From: Proteles cristata cristata
Taxonomy: Eukaryota > Chordata > Mammalia > Carnivora > Hyaenidae
Assembly (NCBI GenBank): GCA_017311185.1
Contig: JAESUZ010000133.1
Coordinates: 310,001-374,000 of the forward strand
Reading direction: 5' to 3'
DNA: 64,000 nucleotides
The position numbers and the translations under genes were made by a program. Shown here piece after piece: positions 10,687 through 21,451 of this stretch. The notes below the pieces were generated by a model. That model saw nothing but the letters and a program-made list of their open reading frames with translations, was not told the DNA's origin and searched no databases. Numbering within the stretch: the stretch's first letter is position 1; each line of letters starts with the position of its first letter.

Positions 10687-10866
10687 TTTTTTTTTTAATG
10701 TTTTAATTTTATTTTTAGGAGAGAGAGAGACAGCGTGAGCAGGGGAGGGTCAGAGAGAGAGGGAGTCACAGACCGAAACAGGCTCCAGGCTCTGAACTGG
10801 CAGTCAGCACACAGCCCGATGCGGGGCTCGAACCCACGATCCGTGAGATCATGACCCAAGCGAAAG
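10687..10866 (-). mobile_element. 5'-truncated feline SINE, GACTGCCAGC subfamily
   Basis: Flanked by the perfect 18-bp duplication TATCATTATCTATTTTCT at 10669-10686 and 10867-10884. The tRNA-like head is missing: the sense 5' end begins inside the CTTTCGCTTGGG part, so the upstream A-box region is gone. Duplications at both junctions show that the truncation happened during insertion, not later. It lacks a complete internal promoter. Confidence 0.95.
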
Positions 10867-11224
10867 TATCATTATCTATTTTCTGAGGCATCTGTTAAAC
10901 AAGATGATTCACTGTTAGAGTTAGTATTTGTAAGTTACTCAGGTAAATAATAATAGCTATGACTCTACAATTTCTAACAGTTAGTGAAGTTAAATTTTCA
11001 CCCTATTACTGAAACTTATGGAAAATTAAGTTATTTTGCTGCAGTAGGTAAATCCCAAGGCCATAACTAACTGTCCCAAATAGAGAGGGTTATTTCCTCA
11101 AGACAACCTAAGTTAACCAAGTCTTCTCAAAAAGAACTCTTAGTCAAGGAGAGCCAAGGTGATATGTTAGATAAACAATGCTGTGTCAAATCTGAAAGTT
11201 GATTCATAAAATTGTTGCACTGTT

Positions 11225-11362
11225 AAAAGCTTAGAGGTCTATGAAGACAGTGGCCATGTGCATCTTAGTCACCATTTAACCTCACCTCTTAGAATACTGG
11301 GAACACAGCAAGAATTCAATAGACATCAGTTGGTTGAATAAATAAGTAGATAAATAAATGAC
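11225..11362 (+). mobile_element. L2 LINE 3' end
   Basis: The order GTCTATGAAGACAGTGGCCATGTGCATCTTAGTCACC, then GAATACTGGGAACACAGCAAGAATTCAATAGACATCAGTTGGTTGAATAAATAAG follows the L2 3' end (GGGCAGGGACTGTGTC...AGCACCTGGCACATAGTAGGTGCTCAATAAATGTTTGTTGAATGAATG). It ends in a degenerate AAATGA/AAGT repeat tail. Confidence 0.6.
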
Positions 11363-11365
11363 TAT

Positions 11366-12030
11366 ATCAAAATAAAAATGAAAAAAAAACTGTACATAAG
11401 ACTGGTTATTGGGGATAGGGAAACAGAAAAAAGTCAATGCTTCAAGACTGGTTTACTGCTGAGGTCATGAAGATATGTTCAGTCCTACAGCTTTCTTTTT
11501 CAGATCAAGGGCAATATAGGTTGATGCGTTGGTCATTCCCATTTGGATAGGTATGCAGCAAAAAATGAAAATAGTTCTAACCAGTGAAGATTTACTGAAT
11601 AAAAAAGAATTACTGAAAAAACTAATAGAATACAAACAACAAAAGACCTATGTTAATCATGTTTTTCTTTTAACATTTTAGATTTAGCATTTGTATTTAG
11701 TAGTGGTTTTCAAAATGATCATCATTGGACATTGTATCTTGCCAAGCCTATATTTCCTTGTCAGTGTATTTAATTAATGAACTTACAATATATTTATAAA
11801 ATATTTAGATGTTTGAGACAGATCTAAAGTTTGCAGTAAGGTATTTAAATGGATGGTGCTGTGAATGTAAACACTAAAAGTCCTTCCAATAATCCTTTCT
11901 TCCTGTAACTGAGTATTTTGTCAAGATGCTTTTAGAATACATTTTATTTCCCTTTACAAAGAATAAGTAAACAAGAAAAAAATTGTAATGGAATGCTGTA
12001 TCACATCCTCTTGAACCAATCACTGATTAT
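11366..12030. other. No recognisable feature
   Basis: AT-rich sequence; no repeat or reading frame of note. Confidence 0.4.
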
Positions 12031-12034
12031 AGTC

Positions 12035-12478
12035 ATAGCTGCCGTTGACAAATCCATTCAGGCTCAGACTTACCTTGTGTTATCATCATCCCCAAAATAT
12101 CCAAGGTGTGTTTCTTTGATTTTGGCCCTAGAACTTCTCCAACATTGGACGAATCCACTTAGCTCTTGTTTAACCATGACGTAGACCATAAGGAAGTTAA
12201 TACCTCTGCAGTCAACCCTCAACCAAAGAAGAAGGTAGATAGATATATCTTCTAGTCTCCCGCCCATCTGGAAGACATTCTGAATACTTTTCAGGTGGCT
12301 CCAGTGAAATAGAGGACCTGCTGTTCACAGAGGTGTCTTTACATCAGCTTTTTTACCTTTGCTGTCTTGCTCTGCTCTCAGTCTGGCTCCTAGTGTCACT
12401 TCCCAAAAACACTGATTGCAAGTCTTTTTCTCAGGCTTCGTTTTCAGGAGAACCCAAACTAAAACACATAAAAACAAA
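12035..12478 (+). mobile_element. Ancient interspersed repeat, family not named
   Basis: The segment ends with GTCACTTCCCAAAAACACTGATTGCAAGTC...CTCAGGCTTCGTTTTCAGGAGAACCCAAACTAAAACA. I recognise this as the end of a common dispersed mammalian repeat (ending ...GGGGAACCCAAACTAAGACA), but I cannot name the family. Short open frames on both strands (12070-12267 and 12325-12528, minus strand) are incidental. Confidence 0.35.
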
Positions 12479-12479
12479 A

Positions 12480-13065
12480 AATATATATAATTATGGTTAA
12501 AATGCCCAAAGATAACAAACCCTGACATTTTGGCTTCTTTTTAAAACCACATAACTAAAATACTGGATTTAAGAGCAATTCAAACATTACCAAACTACAT
12601 CTTCTTCCCTATTTCTGCCAAGCCCATATCCAACAACTCTGCCTCCATAACAGCAAGCCCCATTAAAGTTTGATATGAATTCTTTCTGTCATATTTTTAT
12701 TCACTTTGATACTTACTAACATATATTTACAGTATCTCTTTCTTGGTTAGTATTAAGAACAGTTGCAACTACATCTTTTGCTGTATATCTTTGACTACTT
12801 TTCATAAGATACAGAGAATTATATATTTTTTTCATTTCCTATATAGTATATAATTGATTTTTTTATTTATCTCTTTGACCTACGGCATGTCTTCAGTAAA
12901 CGAGAATAAATAAATAACTCATTAATGGATGACATGTAGTTTTAAATTTTAGAAATATTGTGAATTTAATGTAAAATTATTGCAATTCAAGTTACAATGT
13001 AAGTTACTGCAACTTGAAATTCAATGAAATAAACATGCTTCAAGTGTTGAAGATACATATTAATC
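12480..13065. other. No recognisable feature
   Basis: AT-rich sequence with short A/T runs; no supported element. Confidence 0.4.
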
Positions 13066-13067
13066 AG

Positions 13068-13335
13068 CAATTGTTCTGTAATAAATTCCCCCAAAATAGT
13101 GACTGAGAACAGCAAATCATCTTAAGCATCTGTAGCTCATCTGGGGATTAGCTGATGTAGGCTGAGATTGGTGGAGAGCTTTGCTTCTCGGCGTTCATTT
13201 GCAAGTAGTTGGAGGATCTCTGCTTCAGATTCTGGTAATTGGGATGACTCTGCTCCATATGTCTCTCATCCTTCTCCAGGAAATGCCAGTGTGAATGCTT
13301 GTTCTATTAGATATGCTTCCTCCACATGGGTAGAA
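13068..13335 (-). mobile_element. MaLR/ERV-L-type LTR fragment, reverse orientation
   Basis: It begins TTGTTCTGTAATAAATTCCCCCAAAATAGTGACTGAGAACAGC, matching the reversed LTR start (CTGTGTAACAAACCACCCCAAAACTTAGTGGC TTAAAACAAC). GTCTCTCATCCTTCTCCAGG near 13261 matches an internal block of the same family. The same family occurs at 40618-41060. The open frame at 13168-13437 (89 residues) lies in this LTR and is not a gene. Confidence 0.5.
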
Positions 13336-13439
13336 AATTGGCAACAAAATTACCCGGTACAGAAAGAAAGGTTGATTGATTTCAATTATTACTGTAACTT
13401 ACTTTCTATCAATCATCATTGTCATATTGTATTATGATG

Positions 13440-14070
13440 TCCCTAATACCAGTGAATACTCATATGGTCCCTTTTCCACAAATTTTAATCATCGAGGTAT
13501 TAAAATCATGACAAGTCTTAGAAATGATTTTGGAAAAAATATATTTTAAAAATCATACATACAAACAATAAACAATAAGGAGAAATGTTTCTTATGACTG
13601 GTATCTAAAAATCCATGCCCATCTTTCTCTGAAATATATGAAAGTTTTCTGGGATGGAGTCTTCTTACCTACCACTCTTAGGTACTTACACAAAACAGTG
13701 TGGCATAATCAAGAACCTGATACTTCCTCATGAAGATGAGGTCTTCAAGTCTTTTGTTTTTGGTTATTTTTTTCTCCTACAAAGTCTGGATCATAACTCA
13801 AGCCATAACACATTCTTATTCCAATGGAAAAACAGCTTTTATTGATAGTTTCCATATAAGCTAATTTATTGTGTAGGAAGTTCATTACTTCTTTCCTCTT
13901 CTTCTGTTAAATTCATTTTAAATCAGCTTCAATGATTACAACCTGAGGAAGCTATTCAGTGATTTGGATCTGAGTGCCATACTGGCTGCCATGTCTTGTT
14001 TGTGTTATATATTTTCTATCCAGTGGATGTATCTGATCCTGAGGCTTCCATCAAAGCATCATAATTCAAA
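13440..14070. other. No recognisable feature
   Basis: AT-rich sequence; open frame 13654-13845 has no recognisable content. Confidence 0.4.
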
Positions 14071-14071
14071 A

Positions 14072-14233
14072 TGAGAAAAGTCACATATAGTCAATAATAC
14101 TGTAATAACATTGTATGGTGACAAATAGTAACTACACTTATCAATGTGAGCATTGCATGATATATAGAATTGTTCAATCACTATGTTGTACACTTGAACA
14201 TCATATGTCAACCATACTTCAATAAAAAAAAAT
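14072..14233 (+). mobile_element. L1M-type LINE 3' end
   Basis: Contains ATATAGTCAATAATACTGTAATAACATTGTATGGTGACAAATAGTAACTACACTTAT and AATCACTATGTTGTACACTTGAACATCATATGTCAACCATACTTCAATAAAAAAA in fragments, the standard 3' end of older mammalian L1 (L1MA/L1MB group). It ends with an AATAAA signal and an A-run. The overlapping minus-strand 98-residue frame is incidental. Confidence 0.8.
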
Positions 14234-14289
14234 ACAAAGAATGAGGAAAATGGTATGCATGTGCAATGCAAATTTGACACTAACTGATC

Positions 14290-15345
14290 AGTGTTCAACC
14301 AAACTTCACAAATTAAAGATGCAGTCCTCCACAAAATTGTTCCAACTTCAGACACAACATAGAAGCCTGAGGGTTGCCAGACTACTCACACTTCTGAGAA
14401 ACTGGCTACAAATCTGGTGTTCCCATCATATCCACCAGTTTGCTGATTTGTTAGAATGACTCACAAGACTCATAAAATGCTATACAGTTGGCCCGTGAAT
14501 AATGTGGGCATTAGGGGCACTGACCCTTCACACAGTACAAAATCTACATTTAACTTTTGACTCCCCCAAACCTTAACTACTAATAGCCTACAGTTGCCTG
14601 GAAGCCTTATTAATAACATAAACAGTCACTTAACACTTAGTTTGTTTATGTATTATTTACCGTATTCTTACAATAAAGTAACCTAGAGGAAAAAAAATTT
14701 AAGGAAAAGAAAATACATTTACAGTACTGCACTGTATTTTTTAATCCATGTTTAAGAGGACCTACACAATTCAAACATATGTTGTGCAAGGGTCAACTAT
14801 ATTTATAATCACAGTTTGGCTATAGAAGAAAGGATACAAAGGATACAGCCAAAAGGAGAGATGCAAAGGGCAAGGTCTGGGAAGGTCCCAGATGAAAAGT
14901 TTTTGTGTATACTCACTGTGGAGTCACGACATCTGTCTAGCACACTGAAGTCTATTACCAACCAGGCTCACCCGAGCCTCGCTGTCTGGTGTTTCTTTTT
15001 GGGGGGCAAGGGTGAGGGGGAAGGCAAGGTGCATTCATTATGTAGGCATCATTGAACGAATCACTGGCCATGAGACTGAACTCAATCTTTAGATTTTTCT
15101 CCTCTCTGGAGTTTGGGCCAACATCAAGGATCTAAAGCTCTGTATAAATAAAAGTTCAAAGATCCAAACCTCTAACCACTTAGACTTTCTGGCAGAACCA
15201 GTCCCCATCCTGGATTGTCTTCTTAGCATAAAATCAGATGTGGTTTGAGGGGTCCACCATGAATCGCAAAGACACCCCTTTCAAATAAGAAATTTCAAGG
15301 GTTTAGAGTACCCCTCCTAGGAACTATAAATAAAAATCAGGCAAG
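14290..15345 (-). mobile_element. ERV-L/MLT2-like LTR, reverse, split by MER2
   Basis: The left part ends TTAGAATGACTCACAAGACTCATAAAATGCTATA. The right part resumes TATTTATAATCACAGTTTGGCTATAG...AAAGGATACA, then GGGCAAGGTCTGGGAAGGTCCC, ATTATGTAGGCATCATTGAACGAATCACTGGCCATGAG and ACTGAACTCAATCTTTAG. These blocks in this order match a reversed ERV-L LTR, with the MER2 at 14485-14799 removed. Outer edges are approximate. Confidence 0.6.
14485..14799 (-). mobile_element. MER2 (Tc1/mariner Tigger-type non-autonomous DNA transposon)
   Basis: The 315-bp element begins CAGTTGGCCCGTGAATAATG and ends TTGTGCAAGGGTCAACTA, near-matching inverted ends. It is flanked by TA on both sides (14483-14484 and 14800-14801), the Tigger target duplication. 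Internal blocks GACTCCCCCAAACCTTAACTACTAATAGCC and ACAGTACTGCACTGTATTTTT are characteristic. It encodes no protein and would have depended on a Tigger transposase. Confidence 0.88.
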
Positions 15346-15570
15346 TTATATGATACCTGGACATAAGACTGAGGGTCTAAAATACAGGTTTGCTATTTAA
15401 TCTCTAACTCCCCCAAAAGTGAAACTAGTATGAATTAAGAGGCTTTTATATTCTCTGTAAAGCCACTGAAACACTATATAAATATATGTATTAATAATTC
15501 TCACATCTGAGCAACACAATCTAGTGATATAACATAAGTGGAAATATATAATGATGAAAGAGAAACCAAA
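15346..15570. other. No recognisable feature
   Basis: Short AT-rich stretch between the LTR remnant and a MIR. Confidence 0.4.
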
Positions 15571-15574
15571 GTTT

Positions 15575-15760
15575 AAGACTCAGTGATAAGAGTTTGAATA
15601 CTGAGATTTGAAATCCAGGTCTAGTCTACCCAAAGTGTCCTTTGGACAAATCACTGAAACACTCTGAACCAACTCAATATTTCTCATCTCTAAAATGGGA
15701 ATAAAATATTTTACAGGATTGTTACAAAGAATATACTTAGGGAATAAAAGTGAAATTCAA
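15575..15760 (+). mobile_element. MIR SINE
   Basis: Successive MIR landmarks: GAAATCCAGGTCTAG, TTTGGACAAATCACTGAAACACTCTGAACC, TATTTCTCATCTCTAAAATGGGAATAAAAT and ACAGGATTGTTACAAAG. They match the MIR core and its right half in sense orientation. Confidence 0.75.
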
Positions 15761-15764
15761 ATAA

Positions 15765-16560
15765 AAAGTCTTTATCCAAGGAAATTCACTAAAGGGGAAT
15801 TTGCCTGTGTGGTACAAAATTTTTATTACCCTAGTTGTGAAGATTCGGGTCCTCAGTCACACTCACATGACTTGTCTTCCTTCCTCACTCCCACATCATC
15901 TAATCTAACAGTTCTTGCCATGAACACAAGTTTAGAGACAAATAGAGGAAATTAGATCTTAACCAGTAAGGTACTTTGTAAACTGGTGACTACTGGACCA
16001 GTGGCACATAGGATTGGTATCAATTTTTAGCAACATTGGTTTACTAAATTTGGTTTCTTTCTGTTATGCGACCAGGGACTTTGGACATTCTGTCCTGGAA
16101 ATCCTTCAAGAGTAACAAATGACATAAAACAACTTTCCATTGTGTTGATGGCAATGGGGACATACCTACTGTGAAATTCCATATAGAGTGGATGTCCCTC
16201 TACAGCGATCACAACCCTTAAGCAGCCTGCCCTAAACACTATCACAAATTCCTGCAGGCTATTAACTTGAGGATATTAGTTTCGTTTTGTTTTCAGACTC
16301 TCTCAAGTTCCCATTGTTAAATGATCTAAGACAGCTAATATATTCTTGCACAGGTCTAGATTTCTTGCAGCTAAGGAAATTAAAATTCCTTGTTTTCCTT
16401 ATAACACAAAATAAAATAAAAGTAATACAGCCTTGTTGTGTATGCCCCAAGTTCTTGACAATGCTAACTTTGCCTTTATACGTAACTGCTTCTGCTGCTT
16501 TCTAGTCTTCTAACTGGACCCATTGAATTATCAGCCAGCAACTGTATTCTAGGAGCTGAA
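15765..16560. other. No recognisable feature
   Basis: Single-copy-looking sequence. Open frames at 15695-15955, 16027-16245 (minus), 16262-16450 (minus) and 16287-16505 show no motif. Confidence 0.4.
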
Positions 16561-16585
16561 TTCCATTCAAGAAGTCTCCTTGCAG

Positions 16586-16632
16586 GAGCGAGGTGAAAAA
16601 AAATGTTTAAGAGAAGCAGCATTTCTTCCCAG
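16586..16632 (+). other. Weak exon-like signal (ATG before a strong splice donor)
   Basis: A TCTCCTTGCAG acceptor-like sequence ends at 16585. An ATG sits at 16603-16605, followed by nine open codons (MFKRSSISSQ), then CAG/GTAAGAG with GT at 16633-16634, a near-consensus donor. The segment would be a 47-nt exon ending in phase 0. Such motifs arise by chance in 64 kb, there is no recognised partner exon or protein, and the acceptor polypyrimidine tract is short. Confidence 0.12.
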
Positions 16633-16711
16633 GTAAGAGGATGTATTTTACTGTAGAAGAGACTTATATGAAGAAAGGGGACAGTGTGATTATGTGATTA
16701 CAATATGAAGG

Positions 16712-16935
16712 GCTCTCAGATATTGATTACTATGCTCCAGGTACTTTATCTACATTATGTACTTGATACATTTTGTGTGCATTATTTCATTTAATATTCA
16801 CATGGCTCCATAAGATTAGCATTATTACTGTTCAGGCTAAGAGTCCTTAAGTGGATTGCTGAAGGTGGTAATGCCAGGAAGTGGTAGAATCAGTTTGAAT
16901 GCTGTTCATGACACCGTTCTTAAAAACTACAGGTT
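16712..16935 (-). mobile_element. MIR SINE, reverse
   Basis: Reverse MIR order: CTATGCTCCAGGTACTTTATCTACATTATG, ATTATTTCATTTAATATTCACATGGCTCCATAAGATTAGCATTATTA, then GAAGTGGTAGAATCAGTTTGAATGC. This matches the reversed MIR (CTATGTGCCAGGCACT...CATTTAATCCTCACAACAACCC...GTGGCAGAGCCGGGATTCGAAC). Confidence 0.75.
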
Positions 16936-16939
16936 ACTG

Positions 16940-18500
16940 CCTGTCTGAGGAAGGCAACTTCACAGAAAATCACAATGTAAGGCTTAATGCATGCCCTCAA
17001 GCAGCAAAACTAAGATAAAATCCTGAAGTGTACAGGGATGTTTATTCTATCTTTATATACAGAAAGACTGTTCAGGAGTCAGTCAGAACCGTTCCAATTT
17101 CGATTAAGGCTGCCATGCATTGGCAAGCTCCCTGCTGTTGATAGATTTCAAGGAAATGGGAAATGAACATTTTGTGGGGTGTATCCAAGGAGAAGAAAAC
17201 ATCCTGTGGTCCAGGAAAAGATCCACTCCATATCCAGATGTCATTTATTAACCATCAGATGTCTGAGGTCTTTATATCCAGCCCCAACCCTTCAGGTCTA
17301 CTGTTCTCTCATCTGCCTATTTCCTATTTGTATAATTATTTTCAATTTTTCATCCTCCGTGGAGTATTCCAGGGAATCCTGAGTGGACCAGTTGAGCCCT
17401 CAAGAGAGGATTTGAGGAAGCAACATCTCTAAGAACTCTGAGAGAATGGTGATGTGGAGAGTTCATTCCGAGCCTCTTAAGTGGCTGGTCCATAGACTAG
17501 CAGCACAGTATAAACCAGATCCTTCCTCTAGGGTCCTCAGTGAATCATCACCATATCAGATTATAAATATTTACATGAATCTGTTTGGCATCTCATTTTT
17601 CCTATGTGTTCCCAGGAGTTAAATAAAAGATTCAATTGCTGAGATTACAAAAATTAATGGAGATACTCTCCCTAGTAATTGTACCGGGATTCTTTTACAA
17701 CTTATATACAGACGCAGAAACCTCCAGAAGCCTAGAGTAAAGAAAGCAACACCAACACAAAATTAATATTTAGAAAAAGCGATTTAATTTTATTCAGAAG
17801 AGACAACAAATAACATAAAGGCTATCATTGCTTAAGTTTAGACATTTGTCTTAGAATTTCACCATTAACTAGACCTAGCGTAACATAAAAATCAGACTCA
17901 ACCACTTTCAAAAGATGAAATCCAAGTCACTTCCCATCTCCGTCAGTTATATTTAAGCAATGCCTGAGATCACAAGCACACGTCAAGAGCTCCCTTCCCA
18001 CATCCTTTCAAGTCATTCCAATACTCTTGACAACTGTGTAGCAAAGGGTCTATTAAAGCAAATTCTGAGCATTCATAAGGCTTCCCGATTCTTGATCTAT
18101 TTCTCATAATTTCCTCTTTGGACCTATACCTTGGCTTCATTTTTTTCTCAGTACCCTCCCACCTCTGACCCATGAGAATTATGTAGAGACCTAACACTAG
18201 TCAACATTCCTTGTGAAAACCAAATCAGAATTTGGAGGCTCATGGATTTTAGAGACATCTCATGGTATGTATACCATATATGACATTGCAGTCCCATGGG
18301 TGCCTCAGATAATAAACCTCAGATACATTAATATTTCTGCAGAATAACATATGTCTATTCACATGAAGAGTAATAAGGCAATAAACATTTTCACATATGT
18401 TTATATCAAGATTTCTGTCAAATGAGTCACAAAATGCCTTTGGCTTTCAGATACATGTGGATATCCAAGTAAAAGATACAGGATGATAAACCAGTAATAA
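16940..18500. other. No recognisable feature (1.5 kb)
   Basis: Mixed sequence. The overlapping open frames at 17163-17432 (89 residues) and 17179-17382, and the minus frame at 17970-18197, have no motif or splice context I can support. An unrecognised old repeat is possible. Confidence 0.4.
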
Positions 18501-18504
18501 CTCT

Positions 18505-18705
18505 ATAATGTGTCATACACTACTGTATGCTATATGTTCATCTGCTTTGCTCGATCATAATACCCTGAGCAGTTGTTCTCAGTATGCCGGTTTTATATGT
18601 CATGGGGCTCAGAGAGTGAAGTTTCTTACCAAAGAACACACAGATAGTAGGCAGTACCAGGGCTAATTCCCAAATTTAACTTTTATATACTTTACTCCTT
18701 ACACT
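18505..18705 (-). mobile_element. MIR SINE, reverse
   Basis: Landmarks in reverse MIR order: ACACTACTGTATGCTATATG, TCATAATACCCTGAGCAG, ATGGGGCTCAGAGAGTGAAGTTTCTTACC, GAACACACAGATAGTAGGCAGTACCAGGGCTAATTC. These match GAGGCTCAGAGAGGTTAAGTAACTTGCCC and CACACAGCTAGTAAGTGGCAGAGC of reversed MIR. Confidence 0.7.
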
Positions 18706-18719
18706 TACACATGTCCTCT

Positions 18720-20738
18720 CCAGCCTTGACTCTCAATTTCCTCTTTATGACCATCCAAGTGATTGTGTAGCGTCGTAACATGTGAAAAGTAAAAGAAGGA
18801 TTGCACAAGTACATCACATCAGGTGATTATTTCTGGAGGATGATACTATCTGATTGGAGGTGGAGGGCAAATAGGAAGCTCTTATGTGCTGAGGGTGGTG
18901 GTAGTGGTGGTTTTTTCACTTAATCTGGAGGTTAGAGGAAAGATTCCTTCCCCCCAGGAAAAAAAAAAAAAGTAATTCTAATAAATCAGAGGAACACAAT
19001 GCACGTTTTGTGTCGCAAGTTGCTGCATATAAATGTGAAGACAAAACTATAGCCCCTTTTATAGGTTGACTATACACAGAACTTGGCAATCACATGGTCA
19101 CATGTGCCAAGTCCCAGGACATTTTCTTGAGCAGGTCATTCAGTTTAGAATTATACTGCATCGCCTTCCTATCAATCAAGAGCAGTGCAAAGTTAGTAAT
19201 CAAAAGGTACAATGGAAATGATATGTTGACAAGGAATAGACTAGGTTAAAACATCATATACAGATTAAAATTGGGCAAGGCATTTTCTTTCCACATATAT
19301 ACTTAAGTTTAATCATTAGGAAATATAGATTTTCACCAAGAAACAACATCATTTATTTAGGATAAAGATTCTTGACAAGGAGAGAACTAGTAAAGCCCAA
19401 AGAAGGCAGGAGGCCAGAGACAAGAACAATATCTTAGATTCATTATCATAGAGATAGAAAATGCCAAGAACTAAGGAAGGCATGGAGTCATGATGGACTG
19501 GAAAATAGAAAATAGAAATTGTGGAAAATCGCCTGATACATTAAAAGATTAAAAAAAACAAGATTATTAATACATGTTCAGAGAAGTAATTAAACATAGT
19601 TCTTTAAAAAAATAAACATAAAACAAAACCATAGCTTCAGAAAACATAAGTTTATAACCTTAAAAAGATTCAGGTTAGTTTATCTACAAAAGGGAACACA
19701 TCAAGGTCAGAAATGTTCTTTTCAAAATTAAAAACATGTTTTCTAGATAATAAAATATAACTGAGTCACCCTGAAAGATGTCATTTACAAATGCTCAGCC
19801 TGTGACTTAGTCATTACCTTGAGAGAGGAAAAAAAAAAAACACCTCAGTTTTATCAGTTCACATTCCCTTAACACAATGCTATATTTTAGGTACTGTTAA
19901 AGCTGAAGTTCTACCTTTAAAAGGACCACATTCAGGTGAGCAGTTATTACTTTTCTCCTTCGATATATGAAGATTTTCCCCTAAGGTTGAAATTATAAAG
20001 TGCATGAAAATGGAAGGCCAATTAAATATCTTGGGTTTTCAGTTTACCCAAGATTGGAAACCCTAAAGAACTAATCAGGATAAAACCCCTGGAGAAAAGT
20101 GATGTGCTTGGTAAGGATCTGTCAGTATCAATTCTAGACATTCTTGGCTGGAACATACTTGGCTGAACATGTGCCAGGTTCTGAATGAGGGCTTCTTTTC
20201 TTTAGTTCCTGAAGCAGAACATGTCATGGGCCATGGTGGAGAATAGAACCAAAGCCCTGCCAGGCCACACCTTACACATCAGGCTTGATCGGCACAGAAG
20301 TGCTTTTGTGGATGGCCTTTCCACAGTGCCCTGATGTCAGGCAGGGTCACTGTATCATTTGTTATCCAAACTGGGACAATTTTGAGCATGAAAGGCGATA
20401 CCTGGACAAACCAGGACCATCTCTATCACATCTGAACTGGTAAGCAACAAAGGGTCAGTGAATGATTGAAGGTTTGCCCTCTGAGGCTGATTTCATTAAC
20501 CTCTCTCAGCCTAAAAGGAGCAATCCTATGTGGTTAGCAGACTGAATGTCAGTAATAGTTCCAATGCTCGGGTGGCTCATTTCAGCATTAGCAGCTTCAG
20601 CTTGGAGTTCATAAAATACAGGCTCAAAAAGGAAAGAGTATACCAGGGTAGAATAAATGGACAAAGTAAAATGTTGCTGTAGTCTGGTCACAGGAAAGCT
20701 AGCAGAGCACTCCTGGGCAAGCTTCATCCTTATGTTCA
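18720..20738. other. No recognisable feature (2 kb); short homopolymers
   Basis: Single-copy-looking sequence with a G/T-rich patch (GGTGGTGGTAGTGGTGG near 18895-18912), a short C-run then A-run at 18948-18971, and an A-run near 19827-19839. Minus-strand frame 20506-20739 has no recognisable domain. Confidence 0.4.
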
Positions 20739-20749
20739 AAACATAAATT

Positions 20750-20939
20750 GGACAGGGGCACCTGGGTGGCTCAGTCAGTTAGGCATCTGACTTCAGCTCA
20801 GGTTCATGGGTTCAAGCCCCGCATCAGGCTCTGTGCTAACAGCTCGGAGCCTGGAGCCTGCTTTGGATTCTGTGTCTCCCTCTCTTTCTCTACCACTCTG
20901 TCTCTCAAAAATAAATAGACATTAAAATTTTTTTAAAAG
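20750..20939 (+). mobile_element. Feline SINE with internal head deletion
   Basis: A short duplication, AACATAAATT, lies at 20740-20749 and 20940-20949. The head runs CAGCTCAGGTTCATGGGTTCAAG: about 15 bases between the A and B boxes (normally CATGATCTCACGGT) are missing, bringing the promoter boxes closer. The rest is normal. The deletion lies between short repeats of GGTTC/GGTC. Confidence 0.93.
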
Positions 20940-21008
20940 AACATAAATTAAACAACCCAGTGGGAAATAGATAAGGAATCACTAAAGAAATTAGAATAAA
21001 AATTGGGG

Positions 21009-21245
21009 GGCGCCTGGGTGGCTTAGTCGGTTAAGCGTCCAACTTTCGCTTAGGTCATGATCTCACAGTTCGTGGGTTCGAGCCCCGCGTCGGGCTCTGG
21101 GCTGACTGCCAGCTCAGAGCCTGGAGCCTGTTTCAGTCTGTGACTCCCTCTCTCTCTGACCCTCCCCTGCTCACGCTGTCTCTCTCTCTCTCTCCTAGAA
21201 ATAAATAAAACATTTAAAAAAATTTAAAAAAAGAAAAAAAGAAAA
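21009..21245 (+). mobile_element. Young feline SINE inserted at the 5' edge of another SINE
   Basis: Carries GACTGCCAGC subfamily marks throughout, near consensus, and an A-rich tail with AAAG interruptions. The 11-bp duplication AAAAATTGGGG at 20998-21008 and 21246-21256 includes the GGGG that begins the older SINE downstream. It therefore landed exactly on that SINE's 5' junction. Confidence 0.93.
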
Positions 21246-21256
21246 AAAAATTGGGG

Positions 21257-21443
21257 CATCTGGGTGGCTCAGTCGGTTGAGCATCTGACTTCAGCTTCAG
21301 CTCAGGTCATGATCTCATGGTTTGTGGGTTCGAGCCCCATCCTGTCAGTGCATAGCCTGCTTGGGATTCTCTCTCTCCCTCTCCCTCTGCCCTCCCTACT
21401 TGTGCTCTCTCTCTCTCTCAAAATAAATAAACTTAAAAAAAAT
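21257..21443 (+). mobile_element. Older feline SINE (target of the preceding insertion)
   Basis: The head begins CATCTGGGTGGCTCAGTCGGTTGAGC after a duplicated GGGG, with an extra CAGCTT repeat in CTTCAGCTTCAGCTCAGG. The body is shortened (CCTGTCAGTGCATAGCCTGC). A possible original duplication is AAATTAGA (20988-20995 and 21444-21451), which brackets both SINEs as expected if this one arrived first. Confidence 0.88.
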
Positions 21444-21451
21444 AAATTAGA

